The notes: generated from the letters alone by a model not told the origin. A DNA stretch of 64,000 bases from Pelagibacteraceae bacterium AG-447-N18 (GCA_003212275.1 QCQE01000001.1:1-64000); one strand, 5' to 3'. Counted from the first letter of the stretch, positions 26,620 to 35,980 are shown. Translations and numbers: made by a program.

Positions 26620-27888
26620 CTAGGCTGGCTTATTCATTGAATTAAAAAACTCAGCATTATTTTTAGTATCTTTTAATTTTGAATTAATAAATTCAATTGC
26701 ATCCATGGTACCCATTGGAGCAATTATTCTTCTTAACACATTCATTTTTTGAAGGTCATTTTTATCGAACAACAATTCCTCTCTTCTGGTACCTGATTTT
26801 GTAATATCAATAGCTGGATAAATTCTTTTATCAGCTATTTTTCTATCAAGAACTGTTTCACTATTACCAGTTCCTTTAAATTCCTCAAAAATCACCTCAT
26901 CCATTCTGCTTCCTGTATCTATTAATGCAGTAGAGATAATTGTTAATGATCCACCTTCCTCAATATTTCTTGCTGCACCAAAAAATCTTTTTGGTCTTTG
27001 AAGGGCATTTGCATCAACACCACCTGTCAAAACCTTTCCAGAACTTGGTATTACAGCGTTATAGGCTCTTCCTAGTCTTGTGATTGAGTCTAGAAGAATA
27101 ACAACATCTTTTTTATGTTCTGTTAATCTTTTTGCTTTTTCTATAACCATTTCGGCAACAGCAACATGTCGTTGAGCAGGCTCATCAAATGTGGAACTTA
27201 TTACTTCACCTTTTACAGTTCTCTGCATATCAGTAACTTCCTCTGGTCTTTCATCAATTAATAAAACTATCAAATAACATTCGGGGTAATTTTTTGCTAT
27301 TGAATTAGCTATACTCTGCAAAATCATTGTTTTACCGGCTTTTGGAGGTGAGATGATAATTGATCTCTGACCTTTCCCAATTGGACTTACAAGATCGATA
27401 AGTCTCGGTGTTAAGTCTTGTTTTTTATCTGGCTTTACTTGCTCTACTTCCATAACCAGTTGTTTATCTGGATAAAGAGGTGTCAGGTTATCAAAAGCAA
27501 TTTTATGTCTAGATTTATCAGGTTCTTCGAAATTGATTTTACTAACTTGTAATAATGCAAAATATCTTTCTCCCTCTTTTGGGGCTCTGACTGGTCCTTC
27601 AACTGTATCGCCTGTTCTTAAGCCAAATTTTCTAATCTGACTTGGGCTTACATAAATATCGTCTGGACCAGGCAAATAATTCGACTCCATTGCTCTTAAA
27701 AAACCAAAGCCATCTTGAAGTAATTGAAGTACACCAGCGCCGGTTATTTCTTCTTTTTCAGCAACTTTTTTTAAGATAGCAAAGAGTATTTCTTGTTTTC
27801 TTAAAGTGCTCGCATTTTCTATACCAAGTTCCTCTGCTTGAGTAATAAGCTGTTCAGACGATTTGAGTTTTAATTCTTGTATGTTCAT
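26620..27888 (-). CDS. rho: Transcription termination factor Rho
   Basis: 422-residue hexameric RNA helicase. An N-terminal helix bundle ([20 protein letters not shown]) and cold-shock RNA-binding fold ([20 protein letters not shown]) precede the RecA-like motor: P-loop [15 protein letters not shown], Walker [18 protein letters not shown]-loop [13 protein letters not shown] and R-loop [20 protein letters not shown]. Standard length. It lies between the haem genes and the OGT-like pair; rho next to hemE-hemH-hemJ near the origin is a conserved alphaproteobacterial arrangement. Confidence 0.97.
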   Translation of the reverse strand: MNIQELKLKSSEQLITQAEELGIENASTLRKQEILFAILKKVAEKEEITGAGVLQLLQDGFGFLRAMESNYLPGPDDIYVSPSQIRKFGLRTGDTVEGPVRAPKEGERYFALLQVSKINFEEPDKSRHKIAFDNLTPLYPDKQLVMEVEQVKPDKKQDLTPRLIDLVSPIGKGQRSIIISPPKAGKTMILQSIANSIAKNYPECYLIVLLIDERPEEVTDMQRTVKGEVISSTFDEPAQRHVAVAEMVIEKAKRLTEHKKDVVILLDSITRLGRAYNAVIPSSGKVLTGGVDANALQRPKRFFGAARNIEEGGSLTIISTALIDTGSRMDEVIFEEFKGTGNSETVLDRKIADKRIYPAIDITKSGTRREELLFDKNDLQKMNVLRRIIAPMGTMDAIEFINSKLKDTKNNAEFFNSMNKPA

Positions 27889-27950
27889 GAATGAATTATT
27901 AAGGACTTAATAATAATCTTAATATATATGCTAATAAAAATAATTCAACC

Positions 27951-28385
27951 CTAGATAGGTTTGAAAATAACGACAAAAATGATCAAAATTAGCAATAATG
28001 TGGGTATTTCATTAATATATCTATAAAATTTGTGAGAATGCTTATTCATATCTAATTTAAATTGCCCTAAAATTCTTCCAAGGTAAAAATGATATAAAGT
28101 TAAAATAATCACAAAAACTAATTTCAAAATCATCCACCTTTGCCCCAATTGTTCAAAACCTATCTCATGTATTAATATTAAACCAAATACCCAAGATAAA
28201 GTCATTGCGGGCGTCATAATGTAAAAAAAAAGTTTTTTTTCCATGACCTTAAATACCTCTGACACCAATGGCTTGTCATTATTTTGTGAATGATAAACAA
28301 AAATTCTTGGAAGATATAAAAGACCAGCCATCCAAGAAATAACTGCTATTAAATGAAGAGATTTGAAAAGCAAATAAGTATTCAT
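27951..28385 (-). CDS. hemJ: Protoporphyrinogen IX oxidase HemJ
   Basis: 144-residue integral membrane protein with four hydrophobic helices. It oxidises protoporphyrinogen IX to protoporphyrin IX. The N-terminal HLIAVISWMAGLLYLPRIFVYH carries the conserved His, and the middle has WMILKLVFVIILTLYHFYLG with the conserved Lys/His region. It starts three bases after hemH ends, in the operon hemE-hemH-hemJ, so it supplies the substrate for ferrochelatase. Confidence 0.92.
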   Translation of the reverse strand: MNTYLLFKSLHLIAVISWMAGLLYLPRIFVYHSQNNDKPLVSEVFKVMEKKLFFYIMTPAMTLSWVFGLILIHEIGFEQLGQRWMILKLVFVIILTLYHFYLGRILGQFKLDMNKHSHKFYRYINEIPTLLLILIIFVVIFKPI

Positions 28386-28388
28386 TGA

Positions 28389-29390
28389 TTACATGTTTTG
28401 TTGAATTAATGATTTTAGCAAATTTATATGATCATCATTATCATTTAAACATGGTACCATATCAAAATTTTCACCGCCAGATTCTAAAAAGCTTTCTTTG
28501 CCTTGAATAAGAATTTCCTCCAAAGTCTCAACACAATCGGAGGAAAAACCAGGACATATTGCAAGAACATTCTTCTTTCCCTCTTTGGGCAATTTCTCTA
28601 GTGTTTTATCTGTATAGGGCTCAAGCCATTTTTGAGGACCAAATCTAGATTGAAATGTTGTTTTAATTTCTATCGAATTAAATTTCTCTGAAATCAATCT
28701 TGTCGTTTTTTGACAATAGCAGTGATATGGGTCTCCTTTATCAAAATATTTTTGGGGTATACCATGATAAGATGCTAAGATTAAATCTGGCTTCCAATTT
28801 ATTTCTTTTATTTTTTTATTTAAGGAATTTACTAAAGCATCTATGTACAAGGGATGTGACTCGTAATGTGGGATTATTTTGATTGATGGTTGCCATCTCA
28901 TTTGCATAAGCGTTCTATATACTTCATCACAAACAGTTGCTGTTGTTGCTGCGGCATATTGAGGATATAGAGGGAGTATAATCAAGTTCTCACAACCTTT
29001 TTCATGAAGTTTTTTTATTTTGCTTTTTATACTCGGATTTCCATACCTCATGGCAAAATCAATAATCAGATTTTGCTCTGAGAAGGAATTGGATAATCTC
29101 TTAGCTTGTTCTTGTGTATAATAGAGAAGGGGAGAAATATTTTTATCTTTCATCCAAATTTCTTTATAAGCTTTAGCGGTTTTAGATGGTCTAAAATTTA
29201 ATATAAAAACATTTAATATAATTTGCCAAACAAAAGGATTAACTTCTATTACCCTTTTATCAGAGAGAAATTCTTTCAAATATTTTCTAATATCAAACCA
29301 ACTTGTAGAGTCCGGTGTACCCAAATTTATTATCAGGGCTCCTGTTTTGCCAAAATTAATAGGTGGATGATTTAACTCTTTTTCCATCAA
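28389..29390 (-). CDS. hemH: Ferrochelatase
   Basis: 333 residues; inserts Fe2+ into protoporphyrin IX, the last haem step. Family blocks: GALIINLGTPDS, IILPLYPQYAAATTATVCD, LILASYHGIPQKYFDKGDPYHC (catalytic His in SYHG), FQSRFGPQKWLEPYTD and the C-terminal ICPGFSSDCVETLEEI with the conserved Glu. The start overlaps the hemE stop by four bases. The membrane oxidase HemJ follows. Confidence 0.96.
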   Translation of the reverse strand: MMEKELNHPPINFGKTGALIINLGTPDSTSWFDIRKYLKEFLSDKRVIEVNPFVWQIILNVFILNFRPSKTAKAYKEIWMKDKNISPLLYYTQEQAKRLSNSFSEQNLIIDFAMRYGNPSIKSKIKKLHEKGCENLIILPLYPQYAAATTATVCDEVYRTLMQMRWQPSIKIIPHYESHPLYIDALVNSLNKKIKEINWKPDLILASYHGIPQKYFDKGDPYHCYCQKTTRLISEKFNSIEIKTTFQSRFGPQKWLEPYTDKTLEKLPKEGKKNVLAICPGFSSDCVETLEEILIQGKESFLESGGENFDMVPCLNDNDDHINLLKSLIQQNM

Positions 29391-30388
29391 TAATCTTTTA
29401 TAGTTTTAACTAAATAATCCATCATACTTGGATCTGTTTCGGGTAATATTCCATGACCTAAATTAAATATATATGGATGATCTTTAAAAATATCCAGATA
29501 CTTAATTGCTTCTTTTTTAATGTTGTCTTTATCAGTGAGTAAAACTTTCGGATCCATGCCACCTTGCACAGGAATTTTTATTTCTTTTTCAATTTTTATT
29601 GGATCAACTTCATAGTCTATACAAATTGCATCTGGTTTTACAATTTCACAATATTTTTTATAATTTTTTATACCTCGTGGGAAACAAATCACTGGAACAT
29701 TTAAAGATTTGGTAAATTCAACTAAAGAACAAGTTGGATTATAGATGTAAAAATCATAATCCTTATCTTCTAATAGTCCCGCCCAACTATCAAAAATTTG
29801 TATAATATCTGCACCACTATCAATTTGATTTTTAATATGAATTTTTAAAAATTTATCTATTATTTTTAAAGTTTTTTCAATTATAGAAAAATCTTTAAAA
29901 AAATTTTCTTTGAGCTTTATTTTTGGAGATTGTTTATTTAGAATATAAACAAGTAATGTCCAAGGAGCTCCAACAAAACCTATAGTAGACTTGTTTTCTG
30001 TTAAATTGTTATTTCTTACCAAATTTATAGCTTTATAAACAGGATCAACTCTTTCAATAAAATCACTTTCAGTAATTTCAAATGCTTGATTAAGGTTTAA
30101 ATCACCAAGGATGGGTCCAATATTTTTTTTAAATTCTACTTTTTGTTTCAAACCATAAGGTAAGATTAATATATCAGAAAAGATTATGGCTGCATCTAAG
30201 TCAAATCTTTTAAGAGGTTGTAAAGTTATTTCAGCTGATAAACTAGAATTTAGACATAGTTTAATAAAATCAGTATTTTTTTTTCTAATTTCTCTAAACT
30301 CTGGCAGATATCTTCCAGCTTGCCTCATAATCCATATGGGATTTAAGTCTGTTTTTCTATCTCTAATAACTTTCTTAATGTTAGACAT
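29387..30388 (-). CDS. hemE: Uroporphyrinogen decarboxylase
   Basis: 333-residue enzyme removing four carboxyl groups from uroporphyrinogen III. IWIMRQAGRYLPEFREIR is the substrate-binding signature, AAIIFSDILILPYGL contains the catalytic Asp region, and GFVGAPWTLLVYIL plus FNLGHGILPETDP complete the family pattern. It is the first gene left of the predicted origin and transcribed away from it, as in Caulobacter and Rickettsia. Confidence 0.97.
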   Translation of the reverse strand: MSNIKKVIRDRKTDLNPIWIMRQAGRYLPEFREIRKKNTDFIKLCLNSSLSAEITLQPLKRFDLDAAIIFSDILILPYGLKQKVEFKKNIGPILGDLNLNQAFEITESDFIERVDPVYKAINLVRNNNLTENKSTIGFVGAPWTLLVYILNKQSPKIKLKENFFKDFSIIEKTLKIIDKFLKIHIKNQIDSGADIIQIFDSWAGLLEDKDYDFYIYNPTCSLVEFTKSLNVPVICFPRGIKNYKKYCEIVKPDAICIDYEVDPIKIEKEIKIPVQGGMDPKVLLTDKDNIKKEAIKYLDIFKDHPYIFNLGHGILPETDPSMMDYLVKTIKDY

Positions 30389-30670
30389 ATTAATAATTAA
30401 GTCTATTTAATAGTATTTGTAGTATGAGCTGTGAAATACGTGGATTAAATTTTATATACATTTTATAAACCAGTTATTAACATTTAAATGTAATTTTTTG
30501 ATATATATATAAGTAATATTGAAGCTTATTACCAATATTTCAATTTAATGAAAAACTTTATACAGATGTTTAATAATGTTAATAAAAGCTATGTTTTACA
30601 GCATAAATTTTAAATTTATAAAATTAATTAATTTTGTCTAAAAAAAACAAAAACTATTAACACTTTATAC
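30389..30670. other. oriC: Predicted chromosomal origin of replication (oriC)
   Basis: A 282-base AT-rich gap between divergent hemE and the DUF299 regulator gene, the location of oriC in Caulobacter and Rickettsia. Internal structure: the 8-mer TATTAACA occurs three times (30475-30482 plus, 30577-30584 minus, 30655-30662 plus); ACTTTATACA occurs twice (30555-30564, 30662-30671), containing the DnaA-box-like TTATACA; a TATATATATA stretch lies near 30500-30512; and an inverted repeat AATATTG/CAATATT lies at 30515-30521 and 30533-30539. No perfect TTATCCACA box is present. Genes run outward on both sides and parABS is about 11 kb away. It must also hold the promoters of both flanking operons. 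Confidence 0.75.
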
Positions 30671-31495
30671 ATGAGTAATATTTATCAGATTTATCTAATA
30701 TCAGACTCTACGGGTGAAACGTTAGATAGAATTTTTACTGCAATTAAAGCTCAATTTAAAAATATAGATTACAAAATACATACTTATTCCTTTACAAGAA
30801 CTGAAAACCAAATTTTAAAAATTTTATCAAATGCCAAAGAAAATCAAAACTCTATCATCTTATATTCAATCGTAGATAGTAGCCTTGCAAAATATCTTGC
30901 TAGAAATAGCGAAGAAAAGAAAATTCCTTGTTTTGGTGTTCTTGGAGATTTAATCTTAAGCTTTTCAAAGCTACTTAACCAAAAAGCATCTCACCAACCC
31001 AGTGGTCAATACACTCTCAATGATGAGTATTATAAAAGGATTGAAGCAATCCAATTTACAATGAACCATGATGATGGGAATTTAGTAAAAGATATAAAAA
31101 AATCGGACATTATTTTATTGGGGGTTAGTAGGACAAGCAAAACACCAACCTCGATTTATCTAGCAAACAAAGGGTTTAAAATATCTAATATTCCTCTGGT
31201 AAATGAAAATTCAATTCCTGAGACTTTAAAAGAAGACCCAAACCTTACTTGTATTGTTGGATTAAGCACAGAAGCAGAAAGGTTAGCTGATATTAGGAAA
31301 AATCGAATGAATTCATTAAAAGAGTCTCAGAATAAATCTTATACAGATCTATCTAAAATTAAAAAAGAAGTTGAGGACGCTAAAAATACTTTTAAAAAAT
31401 ATAAATGGCCAATTATAGATGTTACTAGAAAATCAGTCGAAGAAACTGCCGCCTCAATTATAAAGATATACGAAATATATAAAAATAATGGTTAA
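30671..31495 (+). CDS. Pyruvate, water dikinase (PEP synthase) regulatory protein
   Basis: 274-residue DUF299-family bifunctional kinase/pyrophosphorylase that inactivates and reactivates PEP synthase or pyruvate phosphate dikinase by threonine phosphorylation. Family features: the start YQIYLISDSTGETLDRI and the P-loop-like DIILLGVSRTSKTPTSIYLA near residue 150. It is the first gene right of the predicted origin, transcribed away from it. It overlaps maf by eight bases. Confidence 0.92.
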   Translation: MSNIYQIYLISDSTGETLDRIFTAIKAQFKNIDYKIHTYSFTRTENQILKILSNAKENQNSIILYSIVDSSLAKYLARNSEEKKIPCFGVLGDLILSFSKLLNQKASHQPSGQYTLNDEYYKRIEAIQFTMNHDDGNLVKDIKKSDIILLGVSRTSKTPTSIYLANKGFKISNIPLVNENSIPETLKEDPNLTCIVGLSTEAERLADIRKNRMNSLKESQNKSYTDLSKIKKEVEDAKNTFKKYKWPIIDVTRKSVEETAASIIKIYEIYKNNG

Positions 31496-32072
31496 AATTA
31501 TACTTGCCTCAAAAAGCAAAGTAAGAAAGCAAATTTTGGATGATAACAATATATCCACAGAAGTACAAAACTCTAATTTAGATGAGGATATTGTCAAAGA
31601 AAGTTTAATTAAAGAAAAAGCATCTCCCGAATTAATATCAAAAAATTTAGCTGAATTAAAAGCAAACAAGGTTAGTCAAAAAAATCAAGAATTTTTAGTT
31701 ATAGGTGCTGATAGCGTAATAGATTTAGAAGGTGAGTTAATATCTAAGCCTATAAACAGAGACCAAGCTTTAGAAATTTTAAAAAAACTTAATGGAAAAA
31801 AACACGATCTCATTAGTTCAGTTTGTATCTCTCAAAATGGTGCCATGATTTGGAATTATACTGATAAAGCAACTTTAACAATGAAACAATTTAGTTTAGA
31901 TGAGCTTAAAAGTTATTTGTCAAAAATTACAGATGAAGCCCTATACGCTTACAACGTTTATCAAATTGAGGGAGAGGGTAGGAAATTATTCTTAAATATA
32001 GAAGGTGACGAAGATACTATTATGGGTTTACCAATAAAAAAAATAAAACAATACTTAAGCAATTACGAATGA
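31488..32072 (+). CDS. Maf-like nucleoside triphosphate pyrophosphatase
   Basis: 194 residues; hydrolyses non-canonical or excess nucleoside triphosphates to monophosphates. The N-terminal IILASKSKVRKQIL (family LASxSPRR), VIGADSVIDLEGELISKP with the catalytic Asp, LNGKKHDLISSV and the terminal EGEGRKLFLNIEGDEDTIMG are Maf blocks. The SPRR portion is replaced by SKVRK, a mild divergence. It is embedded in the overlapping operon ppsR-maf-aroE-coaE-dnaQ. Confidence 0.9.
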   Translation: MVKIILASKSKVRKQILDDNNISTEVQNSNLDEDIVKESLIKEKASPELISKNLAELKANKVSQKNQEFLVIGADSVIDLEGELISKPINRDQALEILKKLNGKKHDLISSVCISQNGAMIWNYTDKATLTMKQFSLDELKSYLSKITDEALYAYNVYQIEGEGRKLFLNIEGDEDTIMGLPIKKIKQYLSNYE

Positions 32073-32863
32073 AAAAATATTTAGTAATAGGAAATCCAAT
32101 TGATCATTCTTTGTCTCCTAAACTTCAAAACTGGTGGTTAAAAGAAAATAAAATTGATGCTACGTATGACAAAATTAAACTCGAGGTTCATGAAATTAAA
32201 AACTTCATTCAAGAAATTAAGGAACAAAAAATAGCCGGTTGTAATGTAACTGTCCCTTTCAAAAAAACAGTTATTCCTTTTTTAGACAGATTAAGCCCAG
32301 AAGCAGAACAGACACAATCAGTAAACACCATTACTTATGATAATGGTGATTTAGTTGGGCATAATACAGACATAGCTGGTTTTGATAGTGCGATTAAAAA
32401 GTTAAATTTTAGTTTAAAGGGCAAGAAAGTTATGATTTTGGGGGCTGGCGGTGTAGTGCCATCATTAATTTTTGCATTACAAAAGATGAATGTCCAAGAG
32501 ATAACAATTAGCAACAGGACTAAAGAGAAGGCAGAAAATTTGAGAGTTTTATTTAATAATATTAAAATTTTAGAATGGGGAAAATTAACTGATTTTCATA
32601 TGGTAATAAATGCTACAAGTCTTGGTTTGAATAATGAAAAAATAAATCTAAATTTTTCAAGTTTGGGAAATGACAGATTATTTTATGACGTAATTTATAA
32701 TCCTCAAGAAACTCAATTTTTGAAAATGGGAAAACAATTAGGATACAAGACTGAAAATGGAAAAACTATGTTTGTTTACCAGGCTATGGAAGCATTTAAA
32801 TTATGGCACAGGATAGAACCAAAAGTTAATACTGATACATTTAAGCTTTTAGATAATGATTAG
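32069..32863 (+). CDS. aroE: Shikimate dehydrogenase
   Basis: 264 residues; NADPH-dependent reduction of 3-dehydroshikimate in aromatic amino acid synthesis. VIGNPIDHSLSPKLQNWWL binds shikimate, GCNVTVPFKKTV contains the catalytic Lys, VGHNTDIAGFDSAI the partner Asp, and VMILGAGGVVPSLIFAL the NADP Rossmann loop. Overlaps maf by four bases and coaE by eight. Confidence 0.95.
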   Translation: MKKYLVIGNPIDHSLSPKLQNWWLKENKIDATYDKIKLEVHEIKNFIQEIKEQKIAGCNVTVPFKKTVIPFLDRLSPEAEQTQSVNTITYDNGDLVGHNTDIAGFDSAIKKLNFSLKGKKVMILGAGGVVPSLIFALQKMNVQEITISNRTKEKAENLRVLFNNIKILEWGKLTDFHMVINATSLGLNNEKINLNFSSLGNDRLFYDVIYNPQETQFLKMGKQLGYKTENGKTMFVYQAMEAFKLWHRIEPKVNTDTFKLLDND

Positions 32864-33425
32864 AATTGGAATTTTAGGAGATATTGGATCTGGTAAGAGT
32901 TTTGTAGCAAAGTCATTTGGTTGTCCAGTATTTAATGCTGATAATGAAGTTGGAAAATTATATAAAAAGAATAGAAAAATTTTTACTAAACTTAATAAGT
33001 CTTTACCTAAAAATATCACTCAATTTCCAATAAAAAAGCAAGAGGTAACAAAGACAATATTAGCAAATAAAAATAATTTAAGGAAAATTATTAAAATTAT
33101 TCATCCTGAAATAAGAAAGAAGATGAATATCTTTTTGAAGAAAAATAAAAAAAGTAAATTAATCGTTTTAGATATTCCTTTATTACTTGAGAATAAAATT
33201 AACAAAAGAAAAGATATTTTGATATTTGTTCAATCTAATAGAACTGAAATTTTAAAAAGATTGAAAAAAAGGGAAAATTTTAATTCAAAAATTATGAACA
33301 GATTTAGAAAAATACAACTACCACTTGATTACAAAAGAAAAAAATCAAACTTTATTATTAAAAATAATTTTACAAATAGATTTATTAAAAAACAGATAAA
33401 ATATATTCTTAATCAAATTTATTAA
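32856..33425 (+). CDS. coaE: Dephospho-CoA kinase
   Basis: 189 residues; last step of CoA synthesis (ATP-dependent 3'-phosphorylation). P-loop GILGDIGSGKSFVAKSFG near the start, FNADNEVGKLY (family ADxxxH/L) and IVLDIPLLLEN are CoaE signatures. It overlaps aroE by eight bases and directly abuts dnaQ. The aroE-coaE-dnaQ order is standard for alphaproteobacteria near the origin. Confidence 0.92.
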   Translation: MIRIGILGDIGSGKSFVAKSFGCPVFNADNEVGKLYKKNRKIFTKLNKSLPKNITQFPIKKQEVTKTILANKNNLRKIIKIIHPEIRKKMNIFLKKNKKSKLIVLDIPLLLENKINKRKDILIFVQSNRTEILKRLKKRENFNSKIMNRFRKIQLPLDYKRKKSNFIIKNNFTNRFIKKQIKYILNQIY

Positions 33426-34091
33426 ATGAAAGAAGTAATTTTAGATACAGAAACAACAGGATTGTCTGTTAAAGAAGGTCACCGAATAGTAGAGATAGGA
33501 TGTATTGAGTTGGAAAATTTCATTCCTACAAACAATAATTTTCATTGTTATTTAAATCCTGAGAGAAAAGTTTCTGAAAAAGCTTTAGAAACTCATGGAT
33601 ATACAGATGAATTTTTGTCTGATAAAAAAAAATTTAAAGAAATAGCGGATGATTTTTTACTCTATATTAAAGGAAAAAAGCTGATAATTCATAATGCCGA
33701 ATTTGATCTATCGCATTTAAATAATGAATTGAAAATAGTGGGTAAAGATTTAATTAAAAATGAAATTATAGATACTGTTGTTTTGGCTAGAGATAAATTT
33801 CCTGGATCATCTAATAGTCTAGATGCACTTTGTAAAAGATATAGAATAGATAATTCTAGAAGAGAAAAACACACAGCTTTAATTGATTGTGACTTATTAT
33901 CAAAAGTTTATATAAATTTAATCGATCAAAAAGAACCAAAATTAAATTTTGATAATGAAACCAGTGACAATAATCAAATGTTAAAAACAAATATTTCGTA
34001 TTTTAAAAAAGTTGTTAAACCAAGTGACGAAGAAAAAAAAAATCACGACCAATATTTAAAAACTAAATTAAAAAAAAATTTTTTTAATTAA
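33426..34091 (+). CDS. dnaQ: DNA polymerase III epsilon subunit (proofreading exonuclease)
   Basis: 221-residue 3'-5' exonuclease of the DEDDh type. Exo I VILDTETTGL, the HRIVEIGCIEL block, Exo II LIIHNAEFDLSHLNNEL, and Exo III with the HTALIDCDLLSKVY histidine and Asp. The C-terminal tail would bind the polymerase alpha subunit. It converges with secB; the two stops overlap by eight bases. Confidence 0.94.
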   Translation: MKEVILDTETTGLSVKEGHRIVEIGCIELENFIPTNNNFHCYLNPERKVSEKALETHGYTDEFLSDKKKFKEIADDFLLYIKGKKLIIHNAEFDLSHLNNELKIVGKDLIKNEIIDTVVLARDKFPGSSNSLDALCKRYRIDNSRREKHTALIDCDLLSKVYINLIDQKEPKLNFDNETSDNNQMLKTNISYFKKVVKPSDEEKKNHDQYLKTKLKKNFFN

Positions 34092-34485
34092 ATTTCTTGT
34101 TGTAGAGATCTTCAAAATCAACTTTTTTCAAAAATTTTACATTAGGATAACCTGAAATGTGTAAAAGACTCAGAAGTGCCTTTTCTATTTCAGGAAACAC
34201 TTCTTTTTGAACATCGCATAAGACTATTTTTTGTACAATATTTTTATCTTTTACTTTTTCGTCGAGTTTAATAATAGAGGTGTAAGTCATCTCAAAATGT
34301 GATTTTTTTTTACTTTCATTATTGTCATGAAATTTTAGAATTGTATCTACTTCAATAACTTGAGCTTTTAAAGCTTTTGAGATTATTTCAATATTAAGTT
34401 GATATCTAGAGATAAAATCTTTTACATATAGATATGTCTCGAAGTTAGGTGTTTCACCTGAGATATCTTTTATAAATTTACTCAT
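34084..34485 (-). CDS. secB: SecB-like protein-export chaperone (divergent)
   Basis: 133 residues from ATG 34485, four bases after the fxsA stop; the frame also has ATGs at 34509 and 34506, which would overlap fxsA. SecB holds unfolded precursors for SecA. The beginning FIKDISGETPN matches the conserved SecB KDISFEAPN, and KVDFEDLYNKKF matches the C-terminal PVNFDALF block. The intervening AHxLGAxCPxxLFPYAR block is poorly kept (KEVFPEIEKALLSLLHISGY). The assignment is supported by position between dnaQ and fxsA, as in other alphaproteobacteria. Function may be altered. Confidence 0.75.
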   Translation of the reverse strand: MSKFIKDISGETPNFETYLYVKDFISRYQLNIEIISKALKAQVIEVDTILKFHDNNESKKKSHFEMTYTSIIKLDEKVKDKNIVQKIVLCDVQKEVFPEIEKALLSLLHISGYPNVKFLKKVDFEDLYNKKFN

Positions 34486-34489
34486 TATC

Positions 34490-34915
34490 TTATAGTTTTC
34501 GCTCATCATCCTCCTCTATATCCTCAAATTCACCCTCTATATATGGTTTTTTAATTTTTGTCTTACTCTTTAATTTGCTTATTAATTTTCCAAAAAATAA
34601 TTTTCTTGTTAAAGGAAATATTAAAAGAAATCCCAAAAGATCAGTTGCAAATCCAGGAACTATTAGAAGAAGTGCTGCAAATGCTATGGCAGCACCTGAG
34701 ATTATTTCATAAATTGGCGCTTCATTTTTTATTAATTGTGAAAAACCGGATCTGAGAGTATTTAATCCTTCGTATCGTGCATAAAACACTCCAATTATTG
34801 CTGTGATAAATATAAGTGATATCGTGTTAAACGCACCTATTTGACCACCAATCTTAATAAATAGATAAATTTCTACAACAGGGACCAGGATAAGGGCAAT
34901 TAATACTGAGTTCAT
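34490..34915 (-). CDS. FxsA-family membrane protein
   Basis: 141 residues with about three membrane segments, starting NSVLIALILVPVVEIYLFIKIGGQIGA. The family motif region VEIYLFIKIG, YARYEGLNTLRSG and LLIVPGFATDLLGFLLIFPL are typical of FxsA. In E. coli overproduction eases phage T7 exclusion by F; the native role is unknown. The C-terminus is cytoplasmic and charged (EGEFEDIEEDDERKL). It lies just upstream of secB and is divergent from the Tim44-like gene. Confidence 0.9.
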   Translation of the reverse strand: MNSVLIALILVPVVEIYLFIKIGGQIGAFNTISLIFITAIIGVFYARYEGLNTLRSGFSQLIKNEAPIYEIISGAAIAFAALLLIVPGFATDLLGFLLIFPLTRKLFFGKLISKLKSKTKIKKPYIEGEFEDIEEDDERKL

Positions 34916-34972
34916 TTGTCTTTAATCTAATTGCTAGTTGAAATTATTCAACAGAGTAATTAAATTGTTATC

Positions 34973-35569
34973 ATGAATTATAGTTTTGAATACATCGATA
35001 TCATATTATTAGCTATGATAGCTGGATTTATCTTTTTAAGATTAAGAGGTATTCTTGGAAAAAGAACTGGTTTTGAGGGAAAAAACCCACAACAATTTCA
35101 AGAAATTTTAAAAGAAGTTCATCAGGACAGTAATTTAAAAAAAGAGGAGAATTTTGATAAAAAAGCTCAAAGCGAATTTTTAAAAGGAGCAAAGATTGCT
35201 TATGAAACTATCATTACTGATTTTAGTGACAATGATAACAAGTTAATAGCCAGCAAACCTTTACTAAGTAAAGAAATTTATGATGAGTTTAACAAAGCTC
35301 TTAAAGATAGAGGTGATAGAGGCCATTATGCTGAAATAACATTTATTGGAATAAAATCAGCAGACATAAAAGAACACAAAAAAATCGATAAAGCTCTTCA
35401 GGTTACAGTAGATTTTGTAAGCGAGATCATTACTTGTATAAGAGATAAAGAGAAAAAAATCGTTTCAGGAAGTCCTGATAAGATAAAAACTATTTATGAC
35501 ACTTGGACATTTTCTAGAGATATGAGATCGAACAATCCAAACTGGTTGTTGGTAAATACTCTCAACTAA
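34973..35569 (+). CDS. Tim44-like domain protein
   Basis: 198 residues: one N-terminal membrane segment (residues 8-24, IDIILLAMIAGFIFLRL), a charged linker, then a Tim44/TimA-type alpha-beta domain (FLKGAKIAYETIITDFSDND through SPDKIKTIYDTWTFSRDM with the common WTFxR ending). Alphaproteobacterial homologues of mitochondrial Tim44 are anchored to the inner membrane and may aid membrane-protein assembly. It sits by secB and fxsA as in relatives and abuts the Smr gene. Confidence 0.88.
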   Translation: MNYSFEYIDIILLAMIAGFIFLRLRGILGKRTGFEGKNPQQFQEILKEVHQDSNLKKEENFDKKAQSEFLKGAKIAYETIITDFSDNDNKLIASKPLLSKEIYDEFNKALKDRGDRGHYAEITFIGIKSADIKEHKKIDKALQVTVDFVSEIITCIRDKEKKIVSGSPDKIKTIYDTWTFSRDMRSNNPNWLLVNTLN

Positions 35570-35980
35570 GTGAATAGTAAAATTTCAGAAAAAGATAAAA
35601 AAACTTGGGAAGAATTTTTATCTAAAAATCAAAAATTGCCAAATAAAGATAATGAACAAGCGGAAACTCAAGTTAAAAAAACTAGAACATTAGATCTTCA
35701 TGGTAAAAGTCTCGAAGAGGCAAATCAGATTATTGAAAACTTTATAAAAAAATCTTTTGAAGATAGAGTTCAAAAATTAATAATTGTTACTGGAAAAGGT
35801 CTTCACTCCAAGAATGATAAAGACCCATATGTTTCGAAAGATTTAGGTATTTTGAAACATTCAATACCTGATTATTTGAGTAAAAATTCAGAGTTGATGA
35901 AAATGATTTCAAATATCAGCGAGGCAAGCATAAAAGATGGTGGAAGTGGTGCTTTTTATATTTTCTTAAAAAAAAAATAA
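35570..35980 (+). CDS. Smr-domain protein
   Basis: 136 residues from a GTG start directly after the previous stop. The C-terminal Smr domain (MutS2-related) has RTLDLHGKSLEEANQII (family LDLHG), LIIVTGKGLHSK (family TGxGxH) and GGSGAFYIFL. Stand-alone Smr domains act as nucleases on DNA or on mRNA of collided ribosomes; which applies here is not known. The N-terminal about 40 residues are charged and probably disordered. Confidence 0.9.
   Translation: MNSKISEKDKKTWEEFLSKNQKLPNKDNEQAETQVKKTRTLDLHGKSLEEANQIIENFIKKSFEDRVQKLIIVTGKGLHSKNDKDPYVSKDLGILKHSIPDYLSKNSELMKMISNISEASIKDGGSGAFYIFLKKK

Noticed and set aside
30389-30670. Tandem CtrA sites (TTAA-N7-TTAA) in the origin gap
   Set aside because: TTAA elements are present, but I found none with seven-base spacing; in DNA this AT-rich the rest are not informative.
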